Assembly (NCBI GenBank): GCA_020630575.1
Contig: JAHDBD010000029.1
Span: 1 to 59,333, forward strand
Direction: 5' to 3'
Length of the DNA stretch: 59,333 bases
Source of the DNA: Bernardetia sp.
Lineage (GTDB): Bacteria > Bacteroidota > Bacteroidia > Cytophagales > Bernardetiaceae
Under the pieces are notes generated by a model. It had not been told where the DNA came from and searched no databases. It worked only from the letters and a program-made list of their open reading frames with translations. The translations under genes were made by a program, and so were the position numbers. Shown piece by piece: positions 51,217 to 58,693 of the stretch. Numbering within the stretch: the stretch's first letter is position 1; each line of letters opens with the position of its first letter.

Positions 51217-52383
51217 CTATTTGTAAACTTGCCCTTTCATTCCTCTACCTCCGTTTCTATGATTGTCAATTCGGCAATTATCAGAACAAAAAACGGCATC
51301 AGAACGCTTATTATCCAAGCTAATATTGCAGTTTCTACAAGTGTGATTTTGACTACTTGCTTGAGGATTATTTGAGTTTGAATTTTGATTAAATCCAATC
51401 GGATTGCTTTTATTTTGCGCTTGAAAACTTCCTAAAGTTGGCTGCTGATATTGCGTAGTATGATAGACATTCATTGGTGGAATAATATTAAACGAAACAC
51501 CTTCATCAAGCGTAAAACGGTAATATGAATATTCATAGAAGTAGCCATAAATACAAAGTGTTTCTAACACTAAAACTATGATTCCTGCTATCAGTGCGTT
51601 TTGTGTTCCGTCTTGGTCATTTACAGATAAAGATGCTTTTTTATCTGATTTAATTTCTGCTAGTGCTGCTGTTTGAAGTTCTAAAAGTTTTGTTTTTTGT
51701 TCCTGTGCTTCTTTCAAATCCTTACGAGCAGTCACAGCTTGCCAACTTGTCTTGTGTTTTTTGAGTGTTTCATTTGAGCTACTAATTAGTAAATCATAAG
51801 CGTTTATTTGTTCTGTAAACACACTCTTAATACTGTCAATTTCAGTATTTGCTGAAGCTGTAATTTCTGTACTTTTATCTTGGAGAGTTGCCGAAATATA
51901 TGCTCCACCTGTTGCCGAAATTACGATACTGGCAAGTGTACAAGTTAATAAACCAATCCAAGACATTGCACTAGCTCCATCGCCTATTGCTTTTGATTGA
52001 GCAATAGATTGAGCAGATTCGGCTTTCATTTTTTCAAGAGCATAAAATATTCCTACTGCAAACAATCCTATGATGATAGCCATTGCTATCATTTCTATAC
52101 TGTCAAAGTTTGGTGCAAAGGTTTTTCCTACCAAATAGGCTGTTATCAATCCTAAAAGGAAAGAAACAATGTGATAGAAACTTTTTAAAGACTTTATTAT
52201 TTTGAACGAACCACGACGTTTTTGTGCTTGTGTAGTTGGTGTGAGCTTTTGGGCAGCTTGTTCATAATAACCTTTTGCTTTAGTTTCATTTAGAGCCTGT
52301 TCGAATGGGTCGCCACTATGACTTTCACTTGGCTTCCTTCCTAGATTACCGAACGCTTGGAGTATTTTGTCTGTTGGTTTCAT
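51217..52383 (-). CDS. Four-helix membrane protein with coiled coil and C-terminal zinc finger, element 2
   Basis: 388 aa. Same plan as 10116-11483: two membrane segments at about 65-115, one at about 135-160, a coiled coil (about 165-235), a fourth segment (about 250-270) and a zinc finger CRNC ... CSDNCR near the end. Shared words include SFYHIVSFLLGL / SLYHLVSFLLGL. The cis-acting repeats lie just past its stop here and inside its 3' end in element 1. Confidence 0.75.
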   Translation of the reverse strand: MKPTDKILQAFGNLGRKPSESHSGDPFEQALNETKAKGYYEQAAQKLTPTTQAQKRRGSFKIIKSLKSFYHIVSFLLGLITAYLVGKTFAPNFDSIEMIAMAIIIGLFAVGIFYALEKMKAESAQSIAQSKAIGDGASAMSWIGLLTCTLASIVISATGGAYISATLQDKSTEITASANTEIDSIKSVFTEQINAYDLLISSSNETLKKHKTSWQAVTARKDLKEAQEQKTKLLELQTAALAEIKSDKKASLSVNDQDGTQNALIAGIIVLVLETLCIYGYFYEYSYYRFTLDEGVSFNIIPPMNVYHTTQYQQPTLGSFQAQNKSNPIGFNQNSNSNNPQASSQNHTCRNCNISLDNKRSDAVFCSDNCRIDNHRNGGRGMKGQVYK

Positions 52384-52591
52384 GTTCTTGCTGGGTTTGA
52401 AGTATGTGATATAATGCTTCTATTTGTGAATCTAAGTCTGGGTAAAGAGTTATTTGATTGATGATTGAATTTAGTCGTTCCTTTTGCAATTCGTATTGTA
52501 AAATAATACGCTTTTGTTTTTTTATTTTTAGCTGTTTTTTAATCAGATAAAATAGGCAAACGATAAGTAAAAAAGTAAGTAAGTAGGTCAT
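52346..52591 (-). CDS. Small membrane-anchored coiled-coil protein
   Basis: 81 aa: membrane segment at 2-17, a basic stretch, then a helix of coiled-coil type. Overlaps the next gene by 38 bp. Confidence 0.5.
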   Translation of the reverse strand: MTYLLTFLLIVCLFYLIKKQLKIKKQKRIILQYELQKERLNSIINQITLYPDLDSQIEALYHILQTQQEHETNRQNTPSVR

Positions 52592-52596
52592 AAAAT

Positions 52597-52899
52597 CTAG
52601 TTTTTAGTAGGTTCAGAATGCTGTGAATACTGTATTTTAGTTCTACAACTTTCACAAACTTTTACATCAATCGTTTCAAATGGACTTTCACAAACAATAC
52701 AATCAATTTTTACTGGAGTTTTATTTGGGTAAAGTCTGCGAACATAGTTGTTATTTTGCTGCTGCAAATAGTCCTTTTTTCTAGTTTCTTTTTCTAGTTC
52801 TTCTTTTAGTTCCTTAGCTTCTTTTTTGTACTTTTTGGACTTATAAAAAGAGAAAAAAGTAGCTAAGAAAAGAGAGAAGTTTATAAGAAAGTTAGTCAT
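52597..52899 (-). CDS. Membrane-anchored coiled coil with zinc-binding cysteines
   Basis: 100 aa: membrane segment at 4-18, coiled coil at about 20-52, and a C-x2-C ... C-x2-C site (DCIVCES, VCESCRT) at about 66-84. Similar membrane-coil-zinc layouts occur elsewhere in both operons. Confidence 0.6.
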   Translation of the reverse strand: MTNFLINFSLFLATFFSFYKSKKYKKEAKELKEELEKETRKKDYLQQQNNNYVRRLYPNKTPVKIDCIVCESPFETIDVKVCESCRTKIQYSQHSEPTKN

Positions 52900-53155
52900 T
52901 CGTTTTTGCTAAATTTTCGTCTGGAAATAAGGCTGTTTGTATTCCTCTAATACTATCTTTTGCTAAGACTATTATCTCTTGTAAAAGAAGTTGGTCATCA
53001 ACACTTATTTCTAGTTTAGGAGGTTTTTTACGTGCTGTTTTATTTTTTGTGTACTCTTGTGAATACGCTTGTAATTTATTTCTAACACGGTTTATTTGCT
53101 CAATCTTAGCTTTTTTTTCTTGTATGTGCATTTCAAAGGGCATTTTTCTTTTCAT
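52892..53155 (-). CDS. Unrecognised basic helical protein
   Basis: 87 aa, Lys-rich helix in the first half, acidic helix later. Overlaps both neighbours by 8-23 bp, so it belongs to a tightly coupled set. Confidence 0.55.
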   Translation of the reverse strand: MKRKMPFEMHIQEKKAKIEQINRVRNKLQAYSQEYTKNKTARKKPPKLEISVDDQLLLQEIIVLAKDSIRGIQTALFPDENLAKTND

Positions 53156-53510
53156 GAGTGTAATTATTTATACGGTAGAGAATAGAATTAGCACTTTTAA
53201 TTACATCTAGTTGTCTTTGTGCATAATCCTTTTTTTGCTCAAACCTTTTTAAAATTATTTTCTGAATGGCATCATGAATTTCTTCCTGTACTGAATGCTC
53301 ATGTATGACCTCAAAAGATTCTTTCAATAATGGTTTGCTTACTTTTTTACCATCTTGTCGTTCTAAGAAGTCGTCAATAATGGTAGTAATTGTGTAGCCG
53401 TGCATTTTCAAAGTATCGAACTTACAAAGTTTCATTTCTCTAATCAGACGAGTATAAAAAGTAACTTTGCCTTTCGGATTTTTGGGTTTATCATTGTTTT
53501 TGTAAAGCAT
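53133..53510 (-). CDS. Unrecognised protein, first of a coupled gene set
   Basis: 125 aa from the ATG at 53510. An in-frame start at 53579 only translates the repeated leader sequence and is rejected. The protein is basic at the start (NNDKPKNPKGK) and helical later. Confidence 0.55.
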   Translation of the reverse strand: MLYKNNDKPKNPKGKVTFYTRLIREMKLCKFDTLKMHGYTITTIIDDFLERQDGKKVSKPLLKESFEVIHEHSVQEEIHDAIQKIILKRFEQKKDYAQRQLDVIKSANSILYRINNYTHEKKNAL

Positions 53511-53589
53511 AATTTTGAGTAATTTAGTTGGGTTTTGATTATTTTGATTGAATAGAAAAAGGTAAGGTTTTAAATTCACTAACTATTTT

Positions 53590-53703
53590 TTAGGTATAAA
53601 ATAGAAGCATAACTATAAGAAATATATCTATAAAACATAATAGAATAAGTATAGAAATAAAAAAAACGAAATAAAAAATAGTAATTTTGACAAGTAACGA
53701 CAT
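53590..53703 (-). CDS. 37-aa membrane peptide, truncated DWW-family member
   Basis: Starts MSLLVKITIFYFVFFISILI, like MLLFVKIVIC of 53762-53899, but ends before the DWW motif. Preceded by the repeated leader. Either a trimmed paralog or a gene decaying after duplication. Confidence 0.45.
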   Translation of the reverse strand: MSLLVKITIFYFVFFISILILLCFIDIFLIVMLLFYT

Positions 53704-53761
53704 TGTTTTGAGTAATTTAGTTGAGATTCGTTTTTTTTAATTGAATAGAAAAAGGCAAATT

Positions 53762-53899
53762 TTAAGATATATTATCCCACCAGTCCTGTATTTTTTTAGG
53801 CATAAAATCTATTATTACGCTGTCTATTATGATAAAAACAAGCAAACAAAAACACAGAAAGCCTAAAATACAGATGACAATTTTGACAAATAATAGCAT
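53762..53899 (-). CDS. 45-aa membrane protein with DWWD motif
   Basis: A hydrophobic segment (about 4-30) and the ending KKIQDWWDNIS. Same length and layout as 54213-54350. Starts 4 bp after the stop of 53904-54173. Confidence 0.6.
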   Translation of the reverse strand: MLLFVKIVICILGFLCFCLLVFIIIDSVIIDFMPKKIQDWWDNIS

Positions 53900-53903
53900 C
53901 GTT

Positions 53904-54173
53904 TTAGTTGAGAAAGTTAGGAGAAGAGTATTTTAGTTTTTTCATGGCTATATCCATCAGTCCTATCACACCTTGGAGTAGGACATTAGCAAACTTATTT
54001 TTACCTACAAAGTGATTGAATCCTAACGAACAGATTTTTCCAGTTTTTTTATCAATGCTATTTTCGTTAGCCACAGCACCAAAAACAAGAACATTTATAT
54101 CATTTTGTTGTGCATAATCATGAATCATGTTTTTAATTTTAACTGCATGATTTTCTAACTCTTGTTCGTTCAT
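53904..54173 (-). CDS. Unrecognised small protein
   Basis: 89 aa. Residues about 25-62 (NVLVFGAVANENS ... SLGFNHFVGKN) may form a small alpha/beta unit, then a hydrophobic helix (ANVLLQGVIGLMDIAM). Preceded by the repeated leader sequence. Confidence 0.5.
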   Translation of the reverse strand: MNEQELENHAVKIKNMIHDYAQQNDINVLVFGAVANENSIDKKTGKICSLGFNHFVGKNKFANVLLQGVIGLMDIAMKKLKYSSPNFLN

Positions 54174-54212
54174 AATTTTGAGTAATTTAGTTGGGTTTGA
54201 AATTGATTTGAG

Positions 54213-54350
54213 TTAATAGTAGCGTTTCCACCACTCTTGAACTTTTCTATGCATGAAGTCTATGGCATCTACAAACATTGCTAGAACAGTCATAAATAAA
54301 GAAATCAAGATTACTAAAATGTAGATAGTAATTTCTAATATAAATTTCAC
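54213..54350 (-). CDS. 45-aa membrane protein with EWW motif, GTG start
   Basis: Starts at a GTG (54348-54350): VKFILEITIYILVILISLF, and ends HRKVQEWWKRYY. Length and pattern match 53762-53899 exactly, which supports the unusual start. Confidence 0.55.
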   Translation of the reverse strand: MKFILEITIYILVILISLFMTVLAMFVDAIDFMHRKVQEWWKRYY

Positions 54351-54381
54351 TTTTTGAGTTTTTAGTTGGGTTTGGAAATGA

Positions 54382-54624
54382 TTAATTTATTTTTTTGTGT
54401 TCTACATTTACCTCTACATATATAAATTCTTTTACAGAATTTTTTTTACAATTCAGACATTTTCCAATAAAAACACCACCATTTTTTTTGATGAGTTTAT
54501 CTATTTTACGTTCTGACTTGTACTTAGAGTAATTATAACCTAATTCCATTTCTGTAACTCCTACAAAATTACAGTTTCGACACCTTGAATATAAATCTAA
54601 GGTCATTTTAGGGTAATCAGACAT
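54382..54624 (-). CDS. Small zinc-ribbon-like protein
   Basis: 80 aa with CRNC (about 15-18) and CLNC (about 56-59) separated by a basic helix (YKSERKIDKLIKK), forming a treble-clef or zinc-ribbon site. Possible DNA or RNA binder. Confidence 0.6.
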   Translation of the reverse strand: MSDYPKMTLDLYSRCRNCNFVGVTEMELGYNYSKYKSERKIDKLIKKNGGVFIGKCLNCKKNSVKEFIYVEVNVEHKKIN

Positions 54625-54804
54625 AAATTTTTAGTCTTTTTGATTGAATAGAATTAATCTTTTAAATCTATTTTTCGTTTTTTGATAGCTTTTATTCTAT
54701 CTATTTTTTTTTAAAAGGGACAAATTTGTAATAAATGCCCCTAAAATGCAGTATATTTGAAATGGTAAATCTTTCACTTTTATTCATTTTAAATTCTACT
54801 ACAA

Positions 54805-55110
54805 ATGGCTGATTCTAATAAACTTCAAACAATGATGTCTAGTAAAACACTAGTTAAAGCAACATTTAAAGACTATAGAAATAATCTAATTTCTTTTATT
54901 GATACAAATACTTATGGCTATGCTATTTATTCTGATGCTGTGGCTCATTTTCTAACAATAACTGTTTCTAATGCTCCTCATCCAAAACCTCCAGTAAGCT
55001 ATCTTACTCAATTTCTTACTACCATGCATCTGCATAATATACCAACAGAAGAGAGAAACAAACTAGCAAAAATTTGTATAGAGCAATATTGTACAGAGTA
55101 TGTAGGATAG
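54805..55110 (+). CDS. Unrecognised gene on the opposite strand with its own promoter
   Basis: 101 aa, the only rightward gene inside the leftward operon. A -7 box TATATTTG lies at 54752-54759. The protein has no membrane segment; its C-terminus is helical with two cysteines. It ends 1 bp before the convergent stop at 55112. Independent expression during quiescence (a moron) is likely. Confidence 0.6.
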   Translation: MADSNKLQTMMSSKTLVKATFKDYRNNLISFIDTNTYGYAIYSDAVAHFLTITVSNAPHPKPPVSYLTQFLTTMHLHNIPTEERNKLAKICIEQYCTEYVG

Positions 55111-55111
55111 C

Positions 55112-55531
55112 TTAAAAAAGCTCATCAGAGGAAACATTCATATCCTCTAAAAATGCTTTGATTTTATTTCCTTGTATTACTTTTTGCTCTTCAAACTCTT
55201 CTGCCAAAACAATAGCTATTTGAGATACTACTCGCTCAACGGTTTCTTTTTGGTAGAAGAGTTTTAAACTTTGTAGTACATCTTGAGAAAGGTTATAATT
55301 AGAAAACATCATTTCAAGAAATTCATGGTTTTCTAAATCACGCTCTACAAACTCTTCATTAGACTTTTCTAATTCAATATTATCTTCGGGTTTGTATGTA
55401 TGATAGCGATGCTCTTTTTCGTACTCTTCCTTTTTTCTAGCTTGTATTCTTGCTTCTCTAATTTCGCCTATTTGTCTTAGTTCGTCTGCACACTTTTTGA
55501 AGTGATAATAACTGATAAATGGATTGTCCAT
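55112..55531 (-). CDS. Unrecognised charged helical protein
   Basis: 139 aa, rich in Glu, Lys and Arg; mostly helical (EIREARIQARKKEEYEKE). No membrane segment. Ends convergently against 54805-55110. Confidence 0.55.
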   Translation of the reverse strand: MDNPFISYYHFKKCADELRQIGEIREARIQARKKEEYEKEHRYHTYKPEDNIELEKSNEEFVERDLENHEFLEMMFSNYNLSQDVLQSLKLFYQKETVERVVSQIAIVLAEEFEEQKVIQGNKIKAFLEDMNVSSDELF

Positions 55532-55637
55532 AATTGAAAAATATAAAAAGTTGAATAGTATTTTTTTAGTCTTTTTGATTGAATAGAAAAAGGATTAGTC
55601 ATTGCTTTCAGTAGAATTGAAAAGCATTATTTCTGAC

Positions 55638-55862
55638 CTAATACAATTGCATATCTTCTATATTGGCGTTTAAATCTTCTATAAATTGAGTTGTATAGTC
55701 TAAATCTTGTAATTGTATCGTTAATCCGTCCTCAAAATCTACCATTTTAAAGAAAATTTCATTCCTTTGACTTTCTTCAAATAAGGCTGCAATAGCCCAA
55801 GTAGTGTTTGGTAGTAGTATTTGAGGAATTTCGCCATCAAACTGAATCTTACATTTAGCCAT
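55638..55862 (-). CDS. Unrecognised small acidic protein
   Basis: 74 aa, beta-rich start (AKCKIQFDGEIPQILLP) and an acidic end. Preceded by the clearest copy of the repeated leader. Confidence 0.5.
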   Translation of the reverse strand: MAKCKIQFDGEIPQILLPNTTWAIAALFEESQRNEIFFKMVDFEDGLTIQLQDLDYTTQFIEDLNANIEDMQLY

Positions 55863-55864
55863 AA

Positions 55865-55921
55865 TTTTGAGTAATTTAGTTGGGTTTGGAATGAGTAAAA
55901 AGTTGTTTTTTTGATTGAATA
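55865..55921 (-). repeat. Repeated gene leader found before several operon genes
   Basis: On the minus strand AACCCAACTAAATTACTCAA stands just before the start codon, and TCTATTCAATCAAAAA lies some 30 bp farther upstream. Copies of one or both parts lie near 53514, 53706, 54176, 54353, 54637, 55565 and 55867. Probably a repeated translation-initiation or promoter unit spread by duplication. Confidence 0.65.
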
Positions 55922-55929
55922 GATTATTT

Positions 55930-56301
55930 CTAATCGTATTTTTTAGTGATTAGATTTTTTTGTTCTGTAACCTTATCACGCATTTTTTTGAATTCTTCTT
56001 TAGAGAGTTCATTATCTGAATTTCGGATAGCATCAGTTAATTGATAGTATCTAGTATCTAAATCAAATAAGGCTACTTTGTCCTCGTTTGAATATTCTTT
56101 TCGTTTTGCCATTGGAGAGTAAGAGTTTACTTTTGTAATTAATTCAGGAATTACGGTATCAGGATAGAGTACACAGGCTTGCATAAAAACTACCATTGAA
56201 TCCTTGATATTTATTTTTTGACGGTCAATAACCTCCAAAAAATCATTTTTTAATTCTTGACTTATATCCCTTGCTGTAATACTTGCGTTTTGATTTTCCA
56301 T
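55930..56301 (-). CDS. First gene of the element 2 leftward operon, unknown
   Basis: 123 aa, helical, charged C-terminus (KKMRDKVTEQKNLITKKYD). No similarity seen to 15262-15501, the first gene of the element 1 operon. Expressed from the operator-covered promoter at 56366-56396. Confidence 0.6.
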   Translation of the reverse strand: MENQNASITARDISQELKNDFLEVIDRQKINIKDSMVVFMQACVLYPDTVIPELITKVNSYSPMAKRKEYSNEDKVALFDLDTRYYQLTDAIRNSDNELSKEEFKKMRDKVTEQKNLITKKYD

Positions 56302-56312
56302 GTGGATATAAA

Positions 56313-56411
56313 CTTTTTGTTGATTAATTTCGTAACTTTGTTGAGTATTGTTGTTATCTATACGACAAATATAGCAAAAGGTTTAATTTATAACAACTTT
56401 TTGTTAAAACT
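56313..56411. promoter_or_regulatory. Divergent switch of element 2: promoter and operators
   Basis: Minus-strand promoter: TTG (56394-56396), 20 bp, TATATTTG (56366-56373). TAACAA-cttt-TTGTTA (56391-56406) covers the -33 box. The words ACTTTTTGTT and AACTTTGTTG recur through the region. Same architecture as 15578-15667 with other operator sequences. Confidence 0.7.
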
Positions 56412-56457
56412 TTTTGATATTTTTTTCAAAATATTTTTTAACCAAATATAACTTACT

Positions 56458-56949
56458 ATGAATCAAGGACTTAGATTTAAGACAGCAAGAGATTTTTTGC
56501 GTTACAGTCAAGCACAAATAGCAGATTTAGTTGGTATTAGTCAAAACTCTATCAGCAAAATAGAAGGAAATAAAACAGATAAACCAAACTTTCGCTATGT
56601 TGTGTTTTTAAGAGATAATGGAATTAGTCAAGATTGGCTATTAGAAGAAAAGGGTGAAATGGTGTTAGAAAATAGCAAAGCTATTTTAAACAAAGAAAAA
56701 GTTGATAAAAACCAAACCTTACACATTCCTATTGTTCATGAACTAAAAAAAGAGAATGAATTTCTAAAAAATGAGAATAGGACTCTTAGAAGTGAATTAA
56801 GAGAAGTAAGGGCAAAACTTGATAGTATTCAAGATGCTTTAACGCAAAAATTTTTAGGCTTAGAACTGGGAAAGGATAAGACGTGTATAATAAGTGAGTT
56901 TGTGAATGAAGAAGAGAAAAATACTGCTGTTTATCGTAGTATTGCTTAA
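56458..56949 (+). CDS. Coiled-coil repressor with N-terminal XRE HTH, element 2
   Basis: 163 aa. A clear XRE helix-turn-helix at about 10-45 (YSQAQIADLVGISQNSISKI), a WLLEEKGEM segment as in phage CI-like proteins, a coiled coil (about 95-135) and ELGKDKT near 140. Shares the coiled coil and ELGKDK with 15708-16229 but not the HTH. Faces its operators and precedes the integrase. Confidence 0.8.
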   Translation: MNQGLRFKTARDFLRYSQAQIADLVGISQNSISKIEGNKTDKPNFRYVVFLRDNGISQDWLLEEKGEMVLENSKAILNKEKVDKNQTLHIPIVHELKKENEFLKNENRTLRSELREVRAKLDSIQDALTQKFLGLELGKDKTCIISEFVNEEEKNTAVYRSIA

Positions 56950-57000
56950 TTTTTTGTACACAAATTTATACACGGCTGTTTTAGTTATTTGCTAAAACCT

Positions 57001-57134
57001 CACTTGTTTGTCTTTGAGAAGGGATTTTATGTAGTGCTATTGAACCAATATGGTCCACAAATATAAGTTTACATCAAATAGGTAGCGAGACTTTCTCAAA
57101 GAAAAGGCTAGTAATTCACTTTACTAGCCTTTTT
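57001..57134. other. Conserved non-coding block and terminator before the integrase
   Basis: 57001-57023 is the inverted relative of 16299-16321; CAATATGGTCCACAA (57046-57060) matches 16281-16295; a second TTCTCAAAGA lies at 57092-57101 in the opposite orientation. The block ends in a terminator, AAGGCTAGTAA with TTACTAGCCTT (57104-57129). The rest of the gap 56950-57263 holds the integrase -7 box TATATTTG at 57202-57209. Confidence 0.55.
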
Positions 57135-57263
57135 TTATTTTAATTACTTCCTATTTATTTATGCACATACTTAGTTACTGTTATTATTTATTTGGTTACT
57201 GTATATTTGCGACCTTTTTTATTTTTAACTAAAACTATATATAATGCCAAAAAAAGTAAATTT

Positions 57264-58418
57264 ATGAATGTTGTTTTTTCTCTTCGAAAAGCACAAAAAT
57301 CAAAAAACGGTGTAGCTCTTATATACTGGTATCTTTCACATCAAAAACAGTATTCAAAACGATGTAGCTCTGGAATACGAATAAATGAAAAATACTGGAG
57401 AAAAAGATATGCAACTGGTTCAGATGGAAAAGTAGTAAACGATGCACTTAATCGTTTACGGTCTGATTTAACGAATCTATTTAATCATCATAGGGACGAT
57501 ATTAGCCATATTCAAGAAATAGCAGATATTTACAACAAGAAGTTTGAAAAACTGACAGTTGTACAACTCTATGACTTACTTATAGCTAGAAAGGTAGAAG
57601 AGAAATGGAGTAAAGGAACAATAGACACTTATAAATCTTTTCGTAATGTTTGGTTAGTTCCTTTTTGTGAAGAAGTTGGTGAACCATTTTATGCTGATAG
57701 TTTCAAGCCGAAACATTTAGAAAAGTTTGCATCACTAATGCGTAAAAGATGTGGAACTGGATTTGTACGAAAATCTATCTCTAGTTTAAAATCAGCTTTT
57801 AATTTAGGTTTTTCATTGGAAAAAATACCAAAAAACTATTTAGGTGATTACAAATTACTTCACTCAAAAAAGGAAAAGGAAAAAGAATATGTTTATTTAG
57901 AAATAGATGAACTGAAAAGACTAGAGAATTTAGTTTTTACAGAGAAAGAAAAGCATTTAGAAAGAGATAGAGATTTTTTCCTATTACAATGTTATACAAG
58001 TCTTGCTTATAATGAACTTGTAAATTTTGATTTTTCTAAAAATGTTCAGTTTGAAAAGGAATGGAACTGGATTTACATACAAAGAGGAAAATCAGACGGA
58101 TTACAACAAATACCATTACTTCCACAACCTATGAAAATCTTAAAAAAATATGACTTTATTATTGATGTAAATGTAAATCATAGGTACAACCAAAACATAC
58201 GTATTTGCGCTTATCGTGCTAAAATAGACAAATATTTACATTCTCACATAGGTAGAACCTCTTGTGGTGGCTTCTTGCTTAACATGGGTATAGAGCTACA
58301 AACTGTAAGCCGTGTTTTAGGTCATCGTTCAATCAAAATAACAGAACGTTATTACGCAAAAATAATTGACACTTGGAGAGTAAAAGACGAATTTAACAGA
58401 GTATTCCGTAATCAATAA
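57264..58418 (+). CDS. Tyrosine recombinase (integrase) of element 2
   Basis: 384 aa from the ATG at 57264; an upstream in-frame start at 57192 lies before the -7 box 57202-57209 and is rejected. Arm-binding domain with a RCSSGIRINEKYW motif, SAM-like core domain (about 95-185), catalytic domain with HIGRTS (HxxR, about 326-330), GHRS (about 352) and Tyr in ERYYAK (about 362). The first Arg box reads TSLAYNEL, without Arg, as in element 1. Only moderately similar to that enzyme, but both abut the same kind of repeat. Confidence 0.88.
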   Translation: MNVVFSLRKAQKSKNGVALIYWYLSHQKQYSKRCSSGIRINEKYWRKRYATGSDGKVVNDALNRLRSDLTNLFNHHRDDISHIQEIADIYNKKFEKLTVVQLYDLLIARKVEEKWSKGTIDTYKSFRNVWLVPFCEEVGEPFYADSFKPKHLEKFASLMRKRCGTGFVRKSISSLKSAFNLGFSLEKIPKNYLGDYKLLHSKKEKEKEYVYLEIDELKRLENLVFTEKEKHLERDRDFFLLQCYTSLAYNELVNFDFSKNVQFEKEWNWIYIQRGKSDGLQQIPLLPQPMKILKKYDFIIDVNVNHRYNQNIRICAYRAKIDKYLHSHIGRTSCGGFLLNMGIELQTVSRVLGHRSIKITERYYAKIIDTWRVKDEFNRVFRNQ

Positions 58419-58568
58419 TTTTATCCTATCTTTGTAGGATAAAATAGGACTTATAACAATCCCCTTGTTATTTTTACTGTAAGGTTTCCCTTAAAAACCT
58501 AAAAAAACAGTAGTCCTATTTTTTACTTATTAATTTCAGATTTTTAAAAAAGTGTATTTTTGATGGTA
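58414..58568. repeat. Candidate attachment site (right copy), strongly folded
   Basis: Matches 17656-17805. Hairpin 1: 58418-58428 with 58435-58445 (ATTTTATCCTA/TAGGATAAAAT). Hairpin 2: AAATAGGACT (58442-58451) with AGTCCTATTT (58512-58521). The conserved loop contains ACAATCCCCTTGTTATTTTT and AAGGTTTCCCTTAAAA. Arm lengths are kept although the bases between differ. Confidence 0.7.
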
Positions 58569-58652
58569 TAGTCACACTTTTTGATTTTTTATTTCTTCCT
58601 GGTATCTTCTTCAGAACTTCTTCAGCTGATTCATTTCAACCCTGTACCAAAA

Positions 58653-58690
58653 CACAAAAAAAGCTACATTTTTTCAAACATAGCTTTTTA
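58653..58690. terminator. Terminator of the gene right of the element
   Basis: AAAAAGCTA pairs with TAGCTTTTT; same type as 17873-17914 and 59190-59221. Confidence 0.7.
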
Positions 58691-58693
58691 GAT

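Larger units (their letters stand above)
17690..58445. mobile_element. Element 2: complete integrative, virus-like element, about 40.8 kb
   Basis: Bounded by direct repeats that each follow an integrase stop codon (17656-17805 and 58414-58568). Contents in order: virion-like module on the minus strand, iteron-controlled switch, restriction-modification genes, type VI secretion cassette, replication-type operon, repressor, integrase. The boundaries are inferred from the repeat; the exact crossover base within it cannot be seen. Tandem insertion beside element 1 would be explained by re-use of the same site. Confidence 0.75.

Noticed and set aside
57192..57263. Longer integrase start at 57192
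   Set aside because: A -7 box TATATTTG at 57202-57209 lies inside that stretch and the ATG at 57264 fits the usual N-terminus.
17656..58568. Integration into a tRNA gene
   Set aside because: No cloverleaf was found in or beside the repeat; the folds seen are simple hairpins.
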